Part shown: positions 6,658 to 14,774 of the stretch, piece by piece
Numbering within the stretch: the stretch's first letter is position 1
Layout of the letters: each line of letters begins with the position of its first letter
From: Desulfurococcales archaeon
Lineage (GTDB): Archaea; Thermoproteota; Thermoprotei_A; Sulfolobales; NBVN01
DNA length: 33,384 nucleotides
Assembly (NCBI GenBank): GCA_027083115.1
Contig: JALWQN010000162.1
Span: forward strand, 1-33,384
Direction of reading: 5' to 3'
Translations under genes and position numbers: made by a program
The notes under the pieces: model-generated
Told to the model about the DNA's origin: nothing
Databases searched by the model: none
Seen by the model: only the letters and a program-made list of their open reading frames with translations

Positions 6658-7818
6658 TTGGGCATTACTGGCTACGCTGACTTACCTCTGCATTCAGGGC
6701 ACGTACCGCCGTGGTTGCTGAAGTACATGATGCGTTTAGGTAAGGCAGTGCTTGAGATCATGCTTATGGAGTTAGGGCCTACTCAGGTACTTAAGAGATT
6801 CTCTAATCCTCTATGGTTTCAGGCATTCAATAACGTGATAGGTATGGATTGGGACAGCAGCGGATCAACAACAGTAACGACAGCAGTGATTAGGGAAGCC
6901 CTTAACGGGTTGAACGCTGATATCAGGGTGGCTGGAGGTAAAGGTAAGGCATCCTTAAAGACTCCGGAGGAATTAAGAATGCTTTCTGAGGCCTTAGGCC
7001 TATCGTCCTCCTTAACGGAATCCTTAATTAGGGTCTCCAGATTAGGTGCTAAGGCAGATAATGACTTGCTTCAGGACGGCTTCCGCCTATATCATCATGC
7101 AGTAGCGATTAATTCTAGGGGCGAGTGGGTGATTATTCAGCAAGGAATGAATCCAGAAACCAGGTTTGCGAGACGTTACCACCTGGCATGGTTTGTTTCG
7201 GAGGAAGTTACTCTGGAGCCTCACTCCGGAGTGGCTTCGGACATGGGTGGGAGACCCCTTAACTTAACGGCTAGGTCCTCCTTAAGCTCAAGGAAGGTAA
7301 TGCTTGACCTAATGAATGAGTCGCCGAAGAAGGTCTTCAGGGAGTTGGCCGTCGTTAACGCCTACCTTAAAGGTCAGAGAATACTGTTTGGAGAGGAAGT
7401 TAAGCCACCTAGGGAAATAATTAAGATACCTTACTATAGACCAATACGCTTATCTTCAGGCCTCCTTAAGGTCCTTAACAGCGTGTACGAAATTAGGCCC
7501 TCACGCCTTGAGGAAGCCCTACTGCTGAAGGGCATCGGTCCTGAAGTCCTTAGGGCCTTAGCGCTTATTTCAGAACTAATATATAGGGAACCCCCTTCCC
7601 TTAAGGATCCAGTAACACATCCATTCAGCCCACTCAAGTACTCCTATGCTGTAGGAGGTAAGGACGGTATCCCTTACCCTGTAAGGGAGGATGTCGTGAA
7701 GTCAGTAATTAATGAATTAACTCAAGTGATTCAGGACGCTAAATTAGGGAGTAAGGAAAGGTTGAGGGCTCTTAAGGCCCTGAAGGCACTAGCGCCTCCT
7801 GACTTAGGAAGTGTTTAG
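6658..7818 (+). CDS. DUF763 family protein
   Basis: 386 residues beginning GITGYADLPLHSGHVPPWL, the hallmark start of the DUF763 family, followed by a stretch like ...MDWDSSGSTTVTTAVIREAL. TTG start with a very good ribosome site (GGGGAGGAG). It lies 18 bp after the NfeD gene and so is possibly co-transcribed. DUF763 proteins are widespread in archaea and some bacteria and have been linked by context to DNA repair nucleases; the biochemical role is unknown. The segment RFARRYHLAWF followed by an acidic/His-rich stretch looks like a conserved active-site region, but this cannot be assigned from sequence alone. Confidence 0.85.
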   Translation: MGITGYADLPLHSGHVPPWLLKYMMRLGKAVLEIMLMELGPTQVLKRFSNPLWFQAFNNVIGMDWDSSGSTTVTTAVIREALNGLNADIRVAGGKGKASLKTPEELRMLSEALGLSSSLTESLIRVSRLGAKADNDLLQDGFRLYHHAVAINSRGEWVIIQQGMNPETRFARRYHLAWFVSEEVTLEPHSGVASDMGGRPLNLTARSSLSSRKVMLDLMNESPKKVFRELAVVNAYLKGQRILFGEEVKPPREIIKIPYYRPIRLSSGLLKVLNSVYEIRPSRLEEALLLKGIGPEVLRALALISELIYREPPSLKDPVTHPFSPLKYSYAVGGKDGIPYPVREDVVKSVINELTQVIQDAKLGSKERLRALKALKALAPPDLGSV

Positions 7819-7872
7819 GAGCGAAAGAGAATTATAATCGTTTAAAACCTCACCCTTAATATTAAGGGTTAG

Positions 7873-8892
7873 GTGAATCTATTGCCTACTGGCGAGCTTG
7901 CCCCTTACCTTTCGAGGAAGTTCGGTGGTGTTCTTCACCACACGTTCCTCATACCTTCAGCAATCGTTGGTGGCTACGGGAACCCAAACACAATCAGTGA
8001 GGAAGTAAGTATTGATGATGTGCTGGATCACGCTTTACTGGCCTTAGTTCTTTCAGGGAACGAATTAAGGTATAGGGGATTCATGTGGAAAGTGAGTTTT
8101 GGAAGGGTTACCCTAACTAGGGAGTTTAAGCCTCAGTCAATCGTTAATGCAGGAAGCACTTCCCAAGCCATAATGGTTTTCGATGTTTCAGCCTTAACGA
8201 GGTCTACGGGAAGATATGAGGTGAAGGTTTCCTGTGAGTCAGCAACACCTGTGAGGGTGGAGAGCATAAGCGTCATCGGTTTATCCCCTCTGGAGGGTTC
8301 TGAAGCAGAAATAACTTACTGGGGAGGGCCAGTAGTCCTCCAATCTGGTGAGGAGGTGGTTCTGGAGCTCCCTAATGATGGGTCTGGGGAGGCCGAATTA
8401 ACTCTCTCGGCCACGATGCCTTCAAGGAACTCAAAACTAGTGGTGAAGGCAGGGAAAGAATTCAGTGAGGTGTTGGAGGGTTTCGTAGCTACTGACTTCA
8501 GGAGGGTGAGGATCCCCTTAAGGAAGGGCCTAAAGAACGTAACCCTTAAACTAGTTGATGAAGAAGGCCTTAGTAGGAAGGCATTCATTAATGAAGTAAT
8601 TTTCTATAAGCCAGTGAAGCCAGGACCATTACTGAGGCTTGAGGCAGTTAAGGAAGGGGGAACCGTTAAGTTAGCGGTTAAGAACGTAGGTACTTCACCA
8701 GTAAGGAACGCCCTGTTAGTAGGTATCTCTACCGGGCAACTGGTGTTTAGGGAATCGATCAGGGAGTTAAGGCCTGGCGAGTTAAGGGTGTTTAGGGTCT
8801 TACCTGAAGCGAATGCTGGTAACCCAGTAATCTATAGGTTAATCTATAGTAGTGTTTGGGGACAAGCTATTGAGGCAGTTCAGGTTAAGTAA
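7873..8892 (+). CDS. Unrecognised beta-rich protein with CARDB-like C-terminus
   Basis: 339 residues. GTG start close behind a TTAGG. No signal peptide or membrane span is visible. The middle and C-terminus are dominated by alternating beta-strand segments (VVLELPNDGSGEAELTLSA, LVDEEGLSRKAFINEVIFY). The last 90 residues (VKLAVKNVGTSPVRNALLVG...LRPGELRVFRV) have the look of a CARDB/immunoglobulin-like cell-adhesion domain. The N-terminus (GGVLHHTFLIPSAIVGGYGNP) is distinct. It may be cytosolic or use an unrecognised export route. It converges with the UbiA gene, overlapping by 13 bp at the 3' ends. Confidence 0.7.
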   Translation: MNLLPTGELAPYLSRKFGGVLHHTFLIPSAIVGGYGNPNTISEEVSIDDVLDHALLALVLSGNELRYRGFMWKVSFGRVTLTREFKPQSIVNAGSTSQAIMVFDVSALTRSTGRYEVKVSCESATPVRVESISVIGLSPLEGSEAEITYWGGPVVLQSGEEVVLELPNDGSGEAELTLSATMPSRNSKLVVKAGKEFSEVLEGFVATDFRRVRIPLRKGLKNVTLKLVDEEGLSRKAFINEVIFYKPVKPGPLLRLEAVKEGGTVKLAVKNVGTSPVRNALLVGISTGQLVFRESIRELRPGELRVFRVLPEANAGNPVIYRLIYSSVWGQAIEAVQVK

Positions 8893-9785
8893 CTGCTAAT
8901 TGCTCGAACCAGTAAATCAAGGAAGAAGGCAAACGATCCCGTAAATATCGCTACCTTAAGAACGGACCTAAGCTTACCTGCAATAACCTCAACCCCCGTT
9001 CTTGACGGTATCCTAATTAACTTGATGACTGAGTAGAGAAGCAACGCATCTGTTAGTATTGCTAAGGAAAGATAAATGATTCCGTAGCCGGTGAAGTAAG
9101 GGAGTGGAGATATTGCTGTCACGGCAGCCAGTAACCCAGCACTCAAGTAGGATGCGGGCTTAACCCCGAAGAGCCTAGGTATTGACTTAACTTTCCTAGC
9201 TTCGTCAGCCCTATAATCCTCTATTGTCTTAACTACTTCCCTACCTAATAATAGGAGGAAAGCGTATAGGGATGGTACTGCAGAAACGTAGGTTAAGCCT
9301 AAACTACCGCTGAACTCTAATGCAGCCACAGCACCGTAAATTATTGATGAAGCCCCTTCATACGCGACAACCAAATTACCGATGAATCCAAGCTCCTTGA
9401 GCTTATAGGAGTACAGGTAAATCAGTACGCCATTACCTAAAGCAAATAAGGTCGTGATGGGTCCTGAAGGTAATGCTAGAAGAACTCCTGAAGCACCTAA
9501 GACAAGGCTGAAGGCTAAAGCCCCATTACGGCTAACGGCCCCTGAAGGTATGGGTCTGTAGGGCTTATTAATTAAGTCAACCTCATAATCGAAGTAATCG
9601 TTAATCACGTATCCTCCAGCAGCAACCAGGAGCACAGTCCCTATAGGGTATAAGGGATTAATGAGTTGTTGGGTTGGGAGGTACGCAGCAACAGCTAACC
9701 AACCTATTAAGGTAGTCACAACTAATGCAGCTAGGTTATGGGGTCTGGTAAGCAATATATAGCCTTTAATTCTTTGGGTGGCCAA
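8880..9785 (-). CDS. UbiA prenyltransferase, probable digeranylgeranylglyceryl phosphate synthase
   Basis: 301 residues, about nine membrane helices. First Asp-rich motif: N62-D63-Y-F-D66-Y-E-V-D70, followed by INKPYRPIPSG, the version typical of archaeal DGGGP synthases. Second motif: DYRADEARKVKSIPRLFG (about 195-212). The enzyme transfers the second geranylgeranyl chain to GGGP, the second ether bond of archaeal membrane lipids. TTG start. It is last in a minus-strand run with dUTPase, an Fe-S protein and a small winged helix. Substrate is inferred from the motifs; other UbiA activities are possible. Confidence 0.85.
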   Translation of the reverse strand: MATQRIKGYILLTRPHNLAALVVTTLIGWLAVAAYLPTQQLINPLYPIGTVLLVAAGGYVINDYFDYEVDLINKPYRPIPSGAVSRNGALAFSLVLGASGVLLALPSGPITTLFALGNGVLIYLYSYKLKELGFIGNLVVAYEGASSIIYGAVAALEFSGSLGLTYVSAVPSLYAFLLLLGREVVKTIEDYRADEARKVKSIPRLFGVKPASYLSAGLLAAVTAISPLPYFTGYGIIYLSLAILTDALLLYSVIKLIRIPSRTGVEVIAGKLRSVLKVAIFTGSFAFFLDLLVRAISSYLT

Positions 9786-9795
9786 AACTACCTAC

Positions 9796-10083
9796 CTACC
9801 TACCAGTTGCTTGCTTGAGTGCCTTAATCACTTCAGGCCGTATGTTGTAGCAACCTATGCCTCTCTCAAGCAACCCTAACTCAAGCAACCTACTCAATAC
9901 CTTAAGTGGGTCCTTTATTCTGTACAGGCCTCTTAACTCCCTCACGGCAAGCAATTCCCCAACCGATTTATTCTGGACGAAATACTTTAGGGTCTGCAGT
10001 GAGTCACGATCTAATCCCTCAATCACCTTACGTATGGCACCAGAATCTTTATTCATGCTTTCGTTGCTGCTCAAGACATTCAC
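9796..10083 (-). CDS. Small winged-helix-like protein
   Basis: 95 residues. The helix-rich middle (DSLQTLKYFVQNKSVGELLAVREL) leads into a winged-helix pattern (YRIKDPLKVLSRLLELGLLERGIGCYNI): recognition helix, then turn and wing. The short size suggests a DNA-binding or adaptor protein. GTG start. It sits 10 bp upstream of the UbiA gene and 25 bp downstream of the Fe-S gene, so it is part of the same operon. No named family is recognised; regulation of its own operon is possible but not shown. Confidence 0.65.
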   Translation of the reverse strand: MNVLSSNESMNKDSGAIRKVIEGLDRDSLQTLKYFVQNKSVGELLAVRELRGLYRIKDPLKVLSRLLELGLLERGIGCYNIRPEVIKALKQATGR

Positions 10084-10108
10084 CGACCCTACATGATGGA
10101 TTAAGCCC

Positions 10109-11125
10109 TCAGTAATAATAGGTGTTCCTGTAGTTATGCTCGGTTAGGAACCTGTTTTCAGGAGGGCAGACCTCCCTCAGGAGGCACCCGTCACTACATA
10201 ATCTCAGCTCCCTGCACTTACCTCCACACCCGCTGACGCATACGGGTCTCTTGAACGTGCAGCAGTGTCTGCCGAAAAGCCAGAGTAAGTCATCAAGGAT
10301 CAAGGGATCGGTATTGATAAGCTTCGAAAGTAGTTTGAAGGCCTTCCTTACAGCTAATCTTAAGGAAATATCTTCTTCCCACGTGAAGGGGGCTCCAGAG
10401 ACGAGCTTATTCCTTAGGCTACCCTCAACAGAAACTATACCTAGCCGTAAAGCTATTCTTGTTAGGTGGTTATCTACAGGTACCTCAGAGTTCTCCGGGT
10501 CTAAGTAATTAAATAGCTTCCTTCTGGAGATGAACTTAATGAAGAGGTAGCTCTTCTTTTCGACAGGGTCTGAGTAAGGAAGGAAGGACCTCATGTAATC
10601 TATTATGCCTAAGCCTGAAGGTTCTTTAAGCCTGTTTCGAGCCAGGTTTATTAGGTTAGTGACTTCACCACCAAATAACTTCAGGAGGCGCTTACCTAAG
10701 TCCCTCAGTAACTTAACCCTTACTTCAGGATCCCAAACGCTCCTCACCCTGCCGTCGAGTCCTATAACGCTCAACCACGAATTAAGTTCGTTAAGCGTTA
10801 ACTCAGCCATATGCTCAGGACTGAAGAATTCAGGGTTCTCGTAATACTTAGTTATCCCTAACCTATAGAGTAAGTCAGCGCCGTGGAAGAACTCGCCATC
10901 CACTAAACCCTCGAAGCTGTTGTCTAGGCTTGTCCTATGATCTATAGCCACCATAAATATGAAGTACCTCAAGATATCTTCCTCGCTCTCATTAGGTGGT
11001 GGGTAATATCTTGGGTCAGTGAATGTGTCAATACCCAGTAAATTAAGTAGTTTCTTGATGTAGGGAGCTACAGCACCGACTCGGTCCTCACGCACCTCTA
11101 TGCTGCAGCTCATGCAGTCATTCAT
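10109..11125 (-). CDS. Predicted iron-sulfur protein with HhH-GPD-like core
   Basis: 338 residues from the ATG at 11125, which has GGTGA upstream and overlaps dut by 8 bp; a TTG at 11140 is an alternative start. The N-terminal half contains AIDHRTS and FFHGADLLYRLG. The middle has PVDNHLTRIALRLGIV, resembling the VDtHv.RvanRLg element of HhH-GPD DNA glycosylases but with Asn in place of Thr. The C-terminus is strongly Cys-rich (FGRHCC, then C-x3-C-x3-C-x5-C-x3-C-x5-C), enough for an Fe-S cluster. I think it is an 'iron-sulfur cluster loop' HhH-type protein acting on nucleic acid. Its next-door dUTPase suits a role around uracil or damaged bases. Activity unproven. Confidence 0.65.
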   Translation of the reverse strand: MNDCMSCSIEVREDRVGAVAPYIKKLLNLLGIDTFTDPRYYPPPNESEEDILRYFIFMVAIDHRTSLDNSFEGLVDGEFFHGADLLYRLGITKYYENPEFFSPEHMAELTLNELNSWLSVIGLDGRVRSVWDPEVRVKLLRDLGKRLLKLFGGEVTNLINLARNRLKEPSGLGIIDYMRSFLPYSDPVEKKSYLFIKFISRRKLFNYLDPENSEVPVDNHLTRIALRLGIVSVEGSLRNKLVSGAPFTWEEDISLRLAVRKAFKLLSKLINTDPLILDDLLWLFGRHCCTFKRPVCVSGCGGKCRELRLCSDGCLLREVCPPENRFLTEHNYRNTYYY

Positions 11126-11624
11126 TAACGTTTTCACCAATGTAAGACCCAGAATATAGTTTCTTGGGGGAGGAAATTAACTTAATGAAAACTAACTGAG
11201 CTATTCTTGCTTCACTACAGATTAAGCAACCGTTAGGGTTAAGAACACTCAATAGTGCCTCCCCCCTACCTACGTAACCGGGATCCCATAAAGCGCATCT
11301 CACATCAATCCCTGACCTCAGTAAGCTAGACCTTGGCAGGCAAATACCTACTGCATCAGCAGGTACCTCAACAATTTCCGAGAACCTAACCTTATATTCT
11401 CCCGGACCTAATTCCCAGCAGCCATCACTCCCTTTAGGTAACTCCCTAACTTCAGGGAGTTCCTTACCCCTAAAGGATATCTTACCTTTAGACAGGAACG
11501 TGAAGATTTTCTTAACTCTTAAATCAATCCCGGCGGGCTGAACCTGAATTTCTGGATCAAGTAACTCCCTCACATACTTAGTGAGTAAGTGTCCAGGGAG
11601 CGCCAACCTAACACCCACTAACAT
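11118..11624 (-). CDS. dut: Archaeal-type dUTPase (dCTP deaminase/dUTPase superfamily)
   Basis: 168 residues. Family motifs are visible in order: VQPAGIDLRV (28-37), ELGPGEYKVRFSEIVEVP, PRSSLLRSGI, WDPGYVGRGEALL and NPNGCLICSEARIAQLVF. This matches the archaeal dUTPase group (dCTP deaminase-like fold), which hydrolyses dUTP to dUMP and keeps uracil out of DNA. A dCTP deaminase activity cannot be fully excluded from sequence. First gene of the minus-strand operon dut - Fe-S HhH protein - small wHTH - ubiA, divergent from the decarboxylase gene at 11708. Confidence 0.85.
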   Translation of the reverse strand: MLVGVRLALPGHLLTKYVRELLDPEIQVQPAGIDLRVKKIFTFLSKGKISFRGKELPEVRELPKGSDGCWELGPGEYKVRFSEIVEVPADAVGICLPRSSLLRSGIDVRCALWDPGYVGRGEALLSVLNPNGCLICSEARIAQLVFIKLISSPKKLYSGSYIGENVNE

Positions 11625-11661
11625 ATGTTGGACCTAGCGAAAAAAGATAGTTTTAGGGGGG

Positions 11662-11706
11662 TACATTTTTAAGCAAAATACCCCCTTAATTAAGGGGGTT
11701 GGGGGG
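11662..11706. promoter_or_regulatory. 18-bp G/C-ended palindrome at the decarboxylase promoter
   Basis: CCCCCTTAATTAAGGGGG (11681-11698) is a perfect palindrome. A TATA-like TTTTTAAG lies about 15 bp upstream, so the palindrome covers the expected transcription start. GGGGGGTA occurs on both sides (11656-11663 and 11701-11708), the second forming the ribosome site before the ATG. This could be an operator or an RNA hairpin blocking the ribosome site. Confidence 0.55.
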
Positions 11707-11707
11707 T

Positions 11708-12100
11708 ATGGCTGAGGTTAGAATTATTAAGAAGGATGCTGAGGCCTTAACTTACAGGGTCTTCGGTAAGCACATCTACGGTAACTTATATGGGTGTGAC
11801 CCAAAGCTTCTTTCCGATTCCGAATATTTGAGGGGGGTTGTTAAGGAGGCTGCTAAGAAAGGTAATATGACCTTACTCGATATAAAGATATGGAGGATTT
11901 ATCCGGGCGTAAGTATTGTTGGTGTTGTTCTGGAGTCCCACATAACGATCCATACCTGGCCTGAGCACTCCTTTGCTGCAGTCGATGTTTATTCTTGCGG
12001 GGAACACACAAACCCTGAAGTAGCATTCAAATACATAGTTAAGGCCTTAAAAGCAAGAAGGTATGAGTACGGCATAGCTGACAGGTCATATATTGAGTGA
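11708..12100 (+). CDS. Pyruvoyl-dependent decarboxylase proenzyme (probable arginine decarboxylase of AdoMetDC fold)
   Basis: 130 residues from the ATG at 11708, preceded by GGGGGGT; a TTG at 11699 is also open. The self-cleavage site is VLESHITIHTWPE: cleavage before Ser gives the pyruvoyl group. VDVYSCGEHTNPEVAF carries the conserved Cys. The N-terminal motif GKHIYGNLYGCD and the end YGIADRSYIE fit the crenarchaeal arginine decarboxylase branch better than true S-adenosylmethionine decarboxylase, but that choice is from memory of the families. Either way it feeds polyamine synthesis, making agmatine or decarboxylated AdoMet. Confidence 0.85.
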   Translation: MAEVRIIKKDAEALTYRVFGKHIYGNLYGCDPKLLSDSEYLRGVVKEAAKKGNMTLLDIKIWRIYPGVSIVGVVLESHITIHTWPEHSFAAVDVYSCGEHTNPEVAFKYIVKALKARRYEYGIADRSYIE

Positions 12101-12304
12101 TTTTTACCGAATATGATTCGTAAGTACTTGAGATATGGCTAAATTTATTGTCAGAAGGGTTTATTACCCCCGAATAATGGTTAATTTATGGGAGGCAATA
12201 AGCCCCCAACCCCCTCCTAGGCGGCACCCCGCCTAGGGGTAGGCTTATTCTATCTTCAGGGTTACTTAATTACTTCCTGACTAACAAACATTACGGGCTT
12301 AGGT
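12101..12304 (+). other. Intergenic region with a two-stem inverted-repeat structure (12197-12249)
   Basis: No convincing protein gene. The notable part is a nested inverted repeat: outer arms AATAAGCC (12197-12204) and GGCTTATT (12242-12249), inner arms CCTAGGCGG (12216-12224) and CCGCCTAGG (12229-12237) with loop CACC. TATA-like sequences lie upstream (GGGTTTATTACC about 12157-12168; TTAATTTATG 12181-12190). A 10-codon frame MGGNKPPTPS (12188-12220) ends inside the inner stem. It could be a small structured RNA, a leader of the flavoprotein gene or a cruciform. Confidence 0.5.
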
Positions 12305-12316
12305 TTGGGTGATGTA

Positions 12317-13420
12317 GTGAGGGTGGGTGTGGTCGGTGGAGGACCTGCTGGACTGCTGTCGTCCATAGTGCTGTCTAGGGCTGGTGTTTTTGTGGACGTG
12401 TTTGAGGAACATCCGCAGGTGGGGTTACCAAGGCACTGCACAGGATTACTTAGTTCTGAAACCATAAATTCTATGCAGAAAATTGCTGGGGGCCTAAGTA
12501 AAGACTTTATCCTTCGTTCCTTCAGGGAGTACGTCGTTAGGGTAGCTGGGAGCAGCAAATCATTAACCCTGAAAATACCTGGTAAGGTTTACGTTACTGA
12601 TAGGGTTCTTCTTGAGCAAGAACTTACGGATGTAGCTACTTCCGAAGGGGTTAATGTCTTGCTTAAGTCAAGAGTTAATGGTTTATCTAGTGATGGTCAG
12701 TTAATGGCTTCAGGGGATGTAGGCCCTAGAAAATATGATTTAGTGATCCTTTCTGAGGGTTCAGCAATGAATTACTCAACCGCGTTGAGAATGTGTGAGG
12801 GGAGGGAGTATTTAAGGGCTCTACAATCCGTAATTAGGGTTAAGGGGCATGTTCCTGGGCACCCATTAGTTTATGTTGGCAGGGAAGTGAGCTCCAGCTT
12901 TTTTGGTTGGGCAGTTCCTTACAGAGATAATGGAGTCATTGTGGGTTACGCAGATGAGAAAGCGTCCCTCACCAAATTAAGGAAGTTAGTTAGGACATAC
13001 CTTACTGATGCAGGAACCGTAGGTGAGGAAAAGAGCTTCTTCGGGGGCCTGATTCCTTCAGTAAAGCCCTGTAAACCGGCCTCAGGGAAAGTTGTTGGTG
13101 TAGGGGACGCGATAGCTTCTGTTAAGCCCCTGACTGGCGGGGGATTATACCCGATAGTTAAGGAGGTTGAGGCTATCCCTGCAGTGATTAATTCAGCAGA
13201 CATTATGGAGTACGTTAGGAGAGTTAATCCGGTTCTGAATAAATTAAGGAAGCAGTATCTTCTGAAGAAGAGCCTGAAGCTGTTTGGGGGTTATGCAGGT
13301 ATTGTGAGGGTTTTCTGGGAGCTAGGCATTAGGGAGTTAACAGTCAGTGACTACGACTCACTTAGGTTTAGGTTGTGGTTCCCGAAGAATCACGGAGGTT
13401 TCGGTTCCTTTCTAACGTAG
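12317..13420 (+). CDS. FAD-dependent geranylgeranyl reductase-like flavoprotein
   Basis: About 367 residues. An N-terminal Rossmann FAD site (VGVVGGGPAGLLSSIVLSRAG) is followed by VDVFEEHPQVGLPRHCTGLLS, then the second FAD region (VVGVGDAIASVKPLTGGGL, GD motif), and FFGWAVPYRDNGVIVGYAD, which resembles the substrate motif of GGR proteins. Archaeal members saturate the isoprenoid chains of membrane lipids. I choose GTG 12317 with GGTGAT nearby; a TTG at 12305 is the alternative. UbiA in the same window supports a lipid link but is not in the same operon. Confidence 0.8.
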   Translation: MRVGVVGGGPAGLLSSIVLSRAGVFVDVFEEHPQVGLPRHCTGLLSSETINSMQKIAGGLSKDFILRSFREYVVRVAGSSKSLTLKIPGKVYVTDRVLLEQELTDVATSEGVNVLLKSRVNGLSSDGQLMASGDVGPRKYDLVILSEGSAMNYSTALRMCEGREYLRALQSVIRVKGHVPGHPLVYVGREVSSSFFGWAVPYRDNGVIVGYADEKASLTKLRKLVRTYLTDAGTVGEEKSFFGGLIPSVKPCKPASGKVVGVGDAIASVKPLTGGGLYPIVKEVEAIPAVINSADIMEYVRRVNPVLNKLRKQYLLKKSLKLFGGYAGIVRVFWELGIRELTVSDYDSLRFRLWFPKNHGGFGSFLT

Positions 13421-13423
13421 CCT

Positions 13424-13642
13424 CTACTTCTTAAGGGACTTAATAATTTCTTTCAGTGTTCGGATATTCCACTCATGCTTGCTTCTCCTTCTGAGGTCTA
13501 CAGGAATTCCTGCCTTCAGGGCTTCCTTAATCGTTAAGCCGGCTTCAGCAAGCTCAAGCTTACTGAACCCTCTCCCGAACCTCAAGCCCCTCTCAATCCC
13601 TCTCTCCTTAATTTGCCTTGGCTTCCTAACTAACGCCTTCAT
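13424..13642 (-). CDS. rpl13e: Ribosomal protein L13e
   Basis: 72 residues, very basic. FGRGFSKLELAEAGLTIKEALKAGIPVDLRRRSKHEWNIRTLKEII matches the conserved L13e core (GRGFs..EL..AGl......GIpvD.RRr..h..Nv..Lk). L13e is a large-subunit protein present in Crenarchaeota and eukaryotes and absent from Euryarchaeota, which helps place the organism. Convergent with the flavoprotein gene, ending 4 bp from it. Divergent from the thiolase gene at 13709. Confidence 0.9.
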   Translation of the reverse strand: MKALVRKPRQIKERGIERGLRFGRGFSKLELAEAGLTIKEALKAGIPVDLRRRSKHEWNIRTLKEIIKSLKK

Positions 13643-13708
13643 ACATATCCCAGAATCCTAAGTTGATTAGGCTTTAAAACTTAACTAAGTTAAACCCTTA
13701 GTGCATTT

Positions 13709-14731
13709 GTGAAGCATGAGGTCATGATGTTGTTGCAGAAGTCAGGAGTTAGGTGTAGCGAGTGCGGCAAGGAAGCCGTAGTTTTTCAGCGGCATACGGG
13801 GAGGGCCTTATGTAGGGAGTGCTTCATTAATGATGTTGTTTCTAGGGTAAGGAATGAGGTCAATAGATTCAGTATGTTTGGGGCTAAGGATAACGTGTTG
13901 GTGGGTGTTTCGGGAGGAAAAGACAGTTATGTTTTGATTGATGTCTTGTTTAAGATTCATGATCCAGGAAGAATGGGTTTTGTGCTGATTGAGGAAGGGA
14001 TCCCTGATTACGGGAGACTTGAGCAGGCAGGTTGGGTTAAGGAGTTGGCGAAGGATTCTGGGGTGGACCTATACGTAATTAGTTTTAAAGAGTATGTTGG
14101 TTACAGCCTGAAGGAACTGGTTGATCTCTCACGAAGGAGGGGTCTTAAGGTAAGTCCATGCACTTACTGCGGAATCACCCGCAGGAGAATCATGAATCAA
14201 TTGGCTAGGGAGTTAGGCTTCAGGAGAGTTCTCACAGCCCACACGCTTGATGATGAGGCCCAGACAGCATTAATGAATATTTTGAGGGGAGATCTCTTGA
14301 GGCTCGTCCAGGGTCATCCAGCCGGCCCCTTATTAAGCCCGTTATTCGTTAGGAGAGTTAAGCCATTAAGGAAGGTTTATGAGGTTGAGGTAGCTACTTA
14401 CGCTTACTTAAAGGGTTTCGTCTTTCAGGAGAGGGAATGCCCTTACATTCAGGAAATGCCCTCGCTCAGAGCCCAACTGAGGAAGTACCTCTACAGGCTC
14501 GAGATGGAGGCACCTGGTTCATTGCTTAGGTTTCTTGAGCGAGTTGATGAGTTGGTTCATGGATTGATACCTAAGTACTCTTCCTTACCGGAATTACCTA
14601 GGTGCGTGCGTTGCGGTGAACCAACAGCTTACGGAAGGAAATACTGTAAGCTATGCGAACTACTTATGGAGTTAGGCATAAATAAAGTACCTGGGCTAAG
14701 GGAGGAGTTCACGCTCAAGCACACTCAGTAA
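13709..14731 (+). CDS. tRNA 2-thiolation enzyme (NcsA/TtuA/Ncs6-like)
   Basis: 340 residues. N-terminal Zn ribbon C16-x2-C19...C35-x2-C38; PP-loop ATPase motif SGGKDS (68-73); CTYCGITRR and TAHTLDDEAQTALMN are the Fe-S/ATP site of the TtcA/TtuA family; a second Zn finger lies at the C-terminus (CVRCGEP...YCKLCELL). It adenylates and thiolates a tRNA uridine (U34 or U54). A GTG start about 26 bp after a TATA-like AAAACTTAACTA suggests a leaderless message. All metal ligands appear intact. Confidence 0.9.
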   Translation: MKHEVMMLLQKSGVRCSECGKEAVVFQRHTGRALCRECFINDVVSRVRNEVNRFSMFGAKDNVLVGVSGGKDSYVLIDVLFKIHDPGRMGFVLIEEGIPDYGRLEQAGWVKELAKDSGVDLYVISFKEYVGYSLKELVDLSRRRGLKVSPCTYCGITRRRIMNQLARELGFRRVLTAHTLDDEAQTALMNILRGDLLRLVQGHPAGPLLSPLFVRRVKPLRKVYEVEVATYAYLKGFVFQERECPYIQEMPSLRAQLRKYLYRLEMEAPGSLLRFLERVDELVHGLIPKYSSLPELPRCVRCGEPTAYGRKYCKLCELLMELGINKVPGLREEFTLKHTQ

Positions 14732-14774
14732 CGTATTTAGGCGTATACCCCCCATATTAGTTGGTGTTCTCTTA

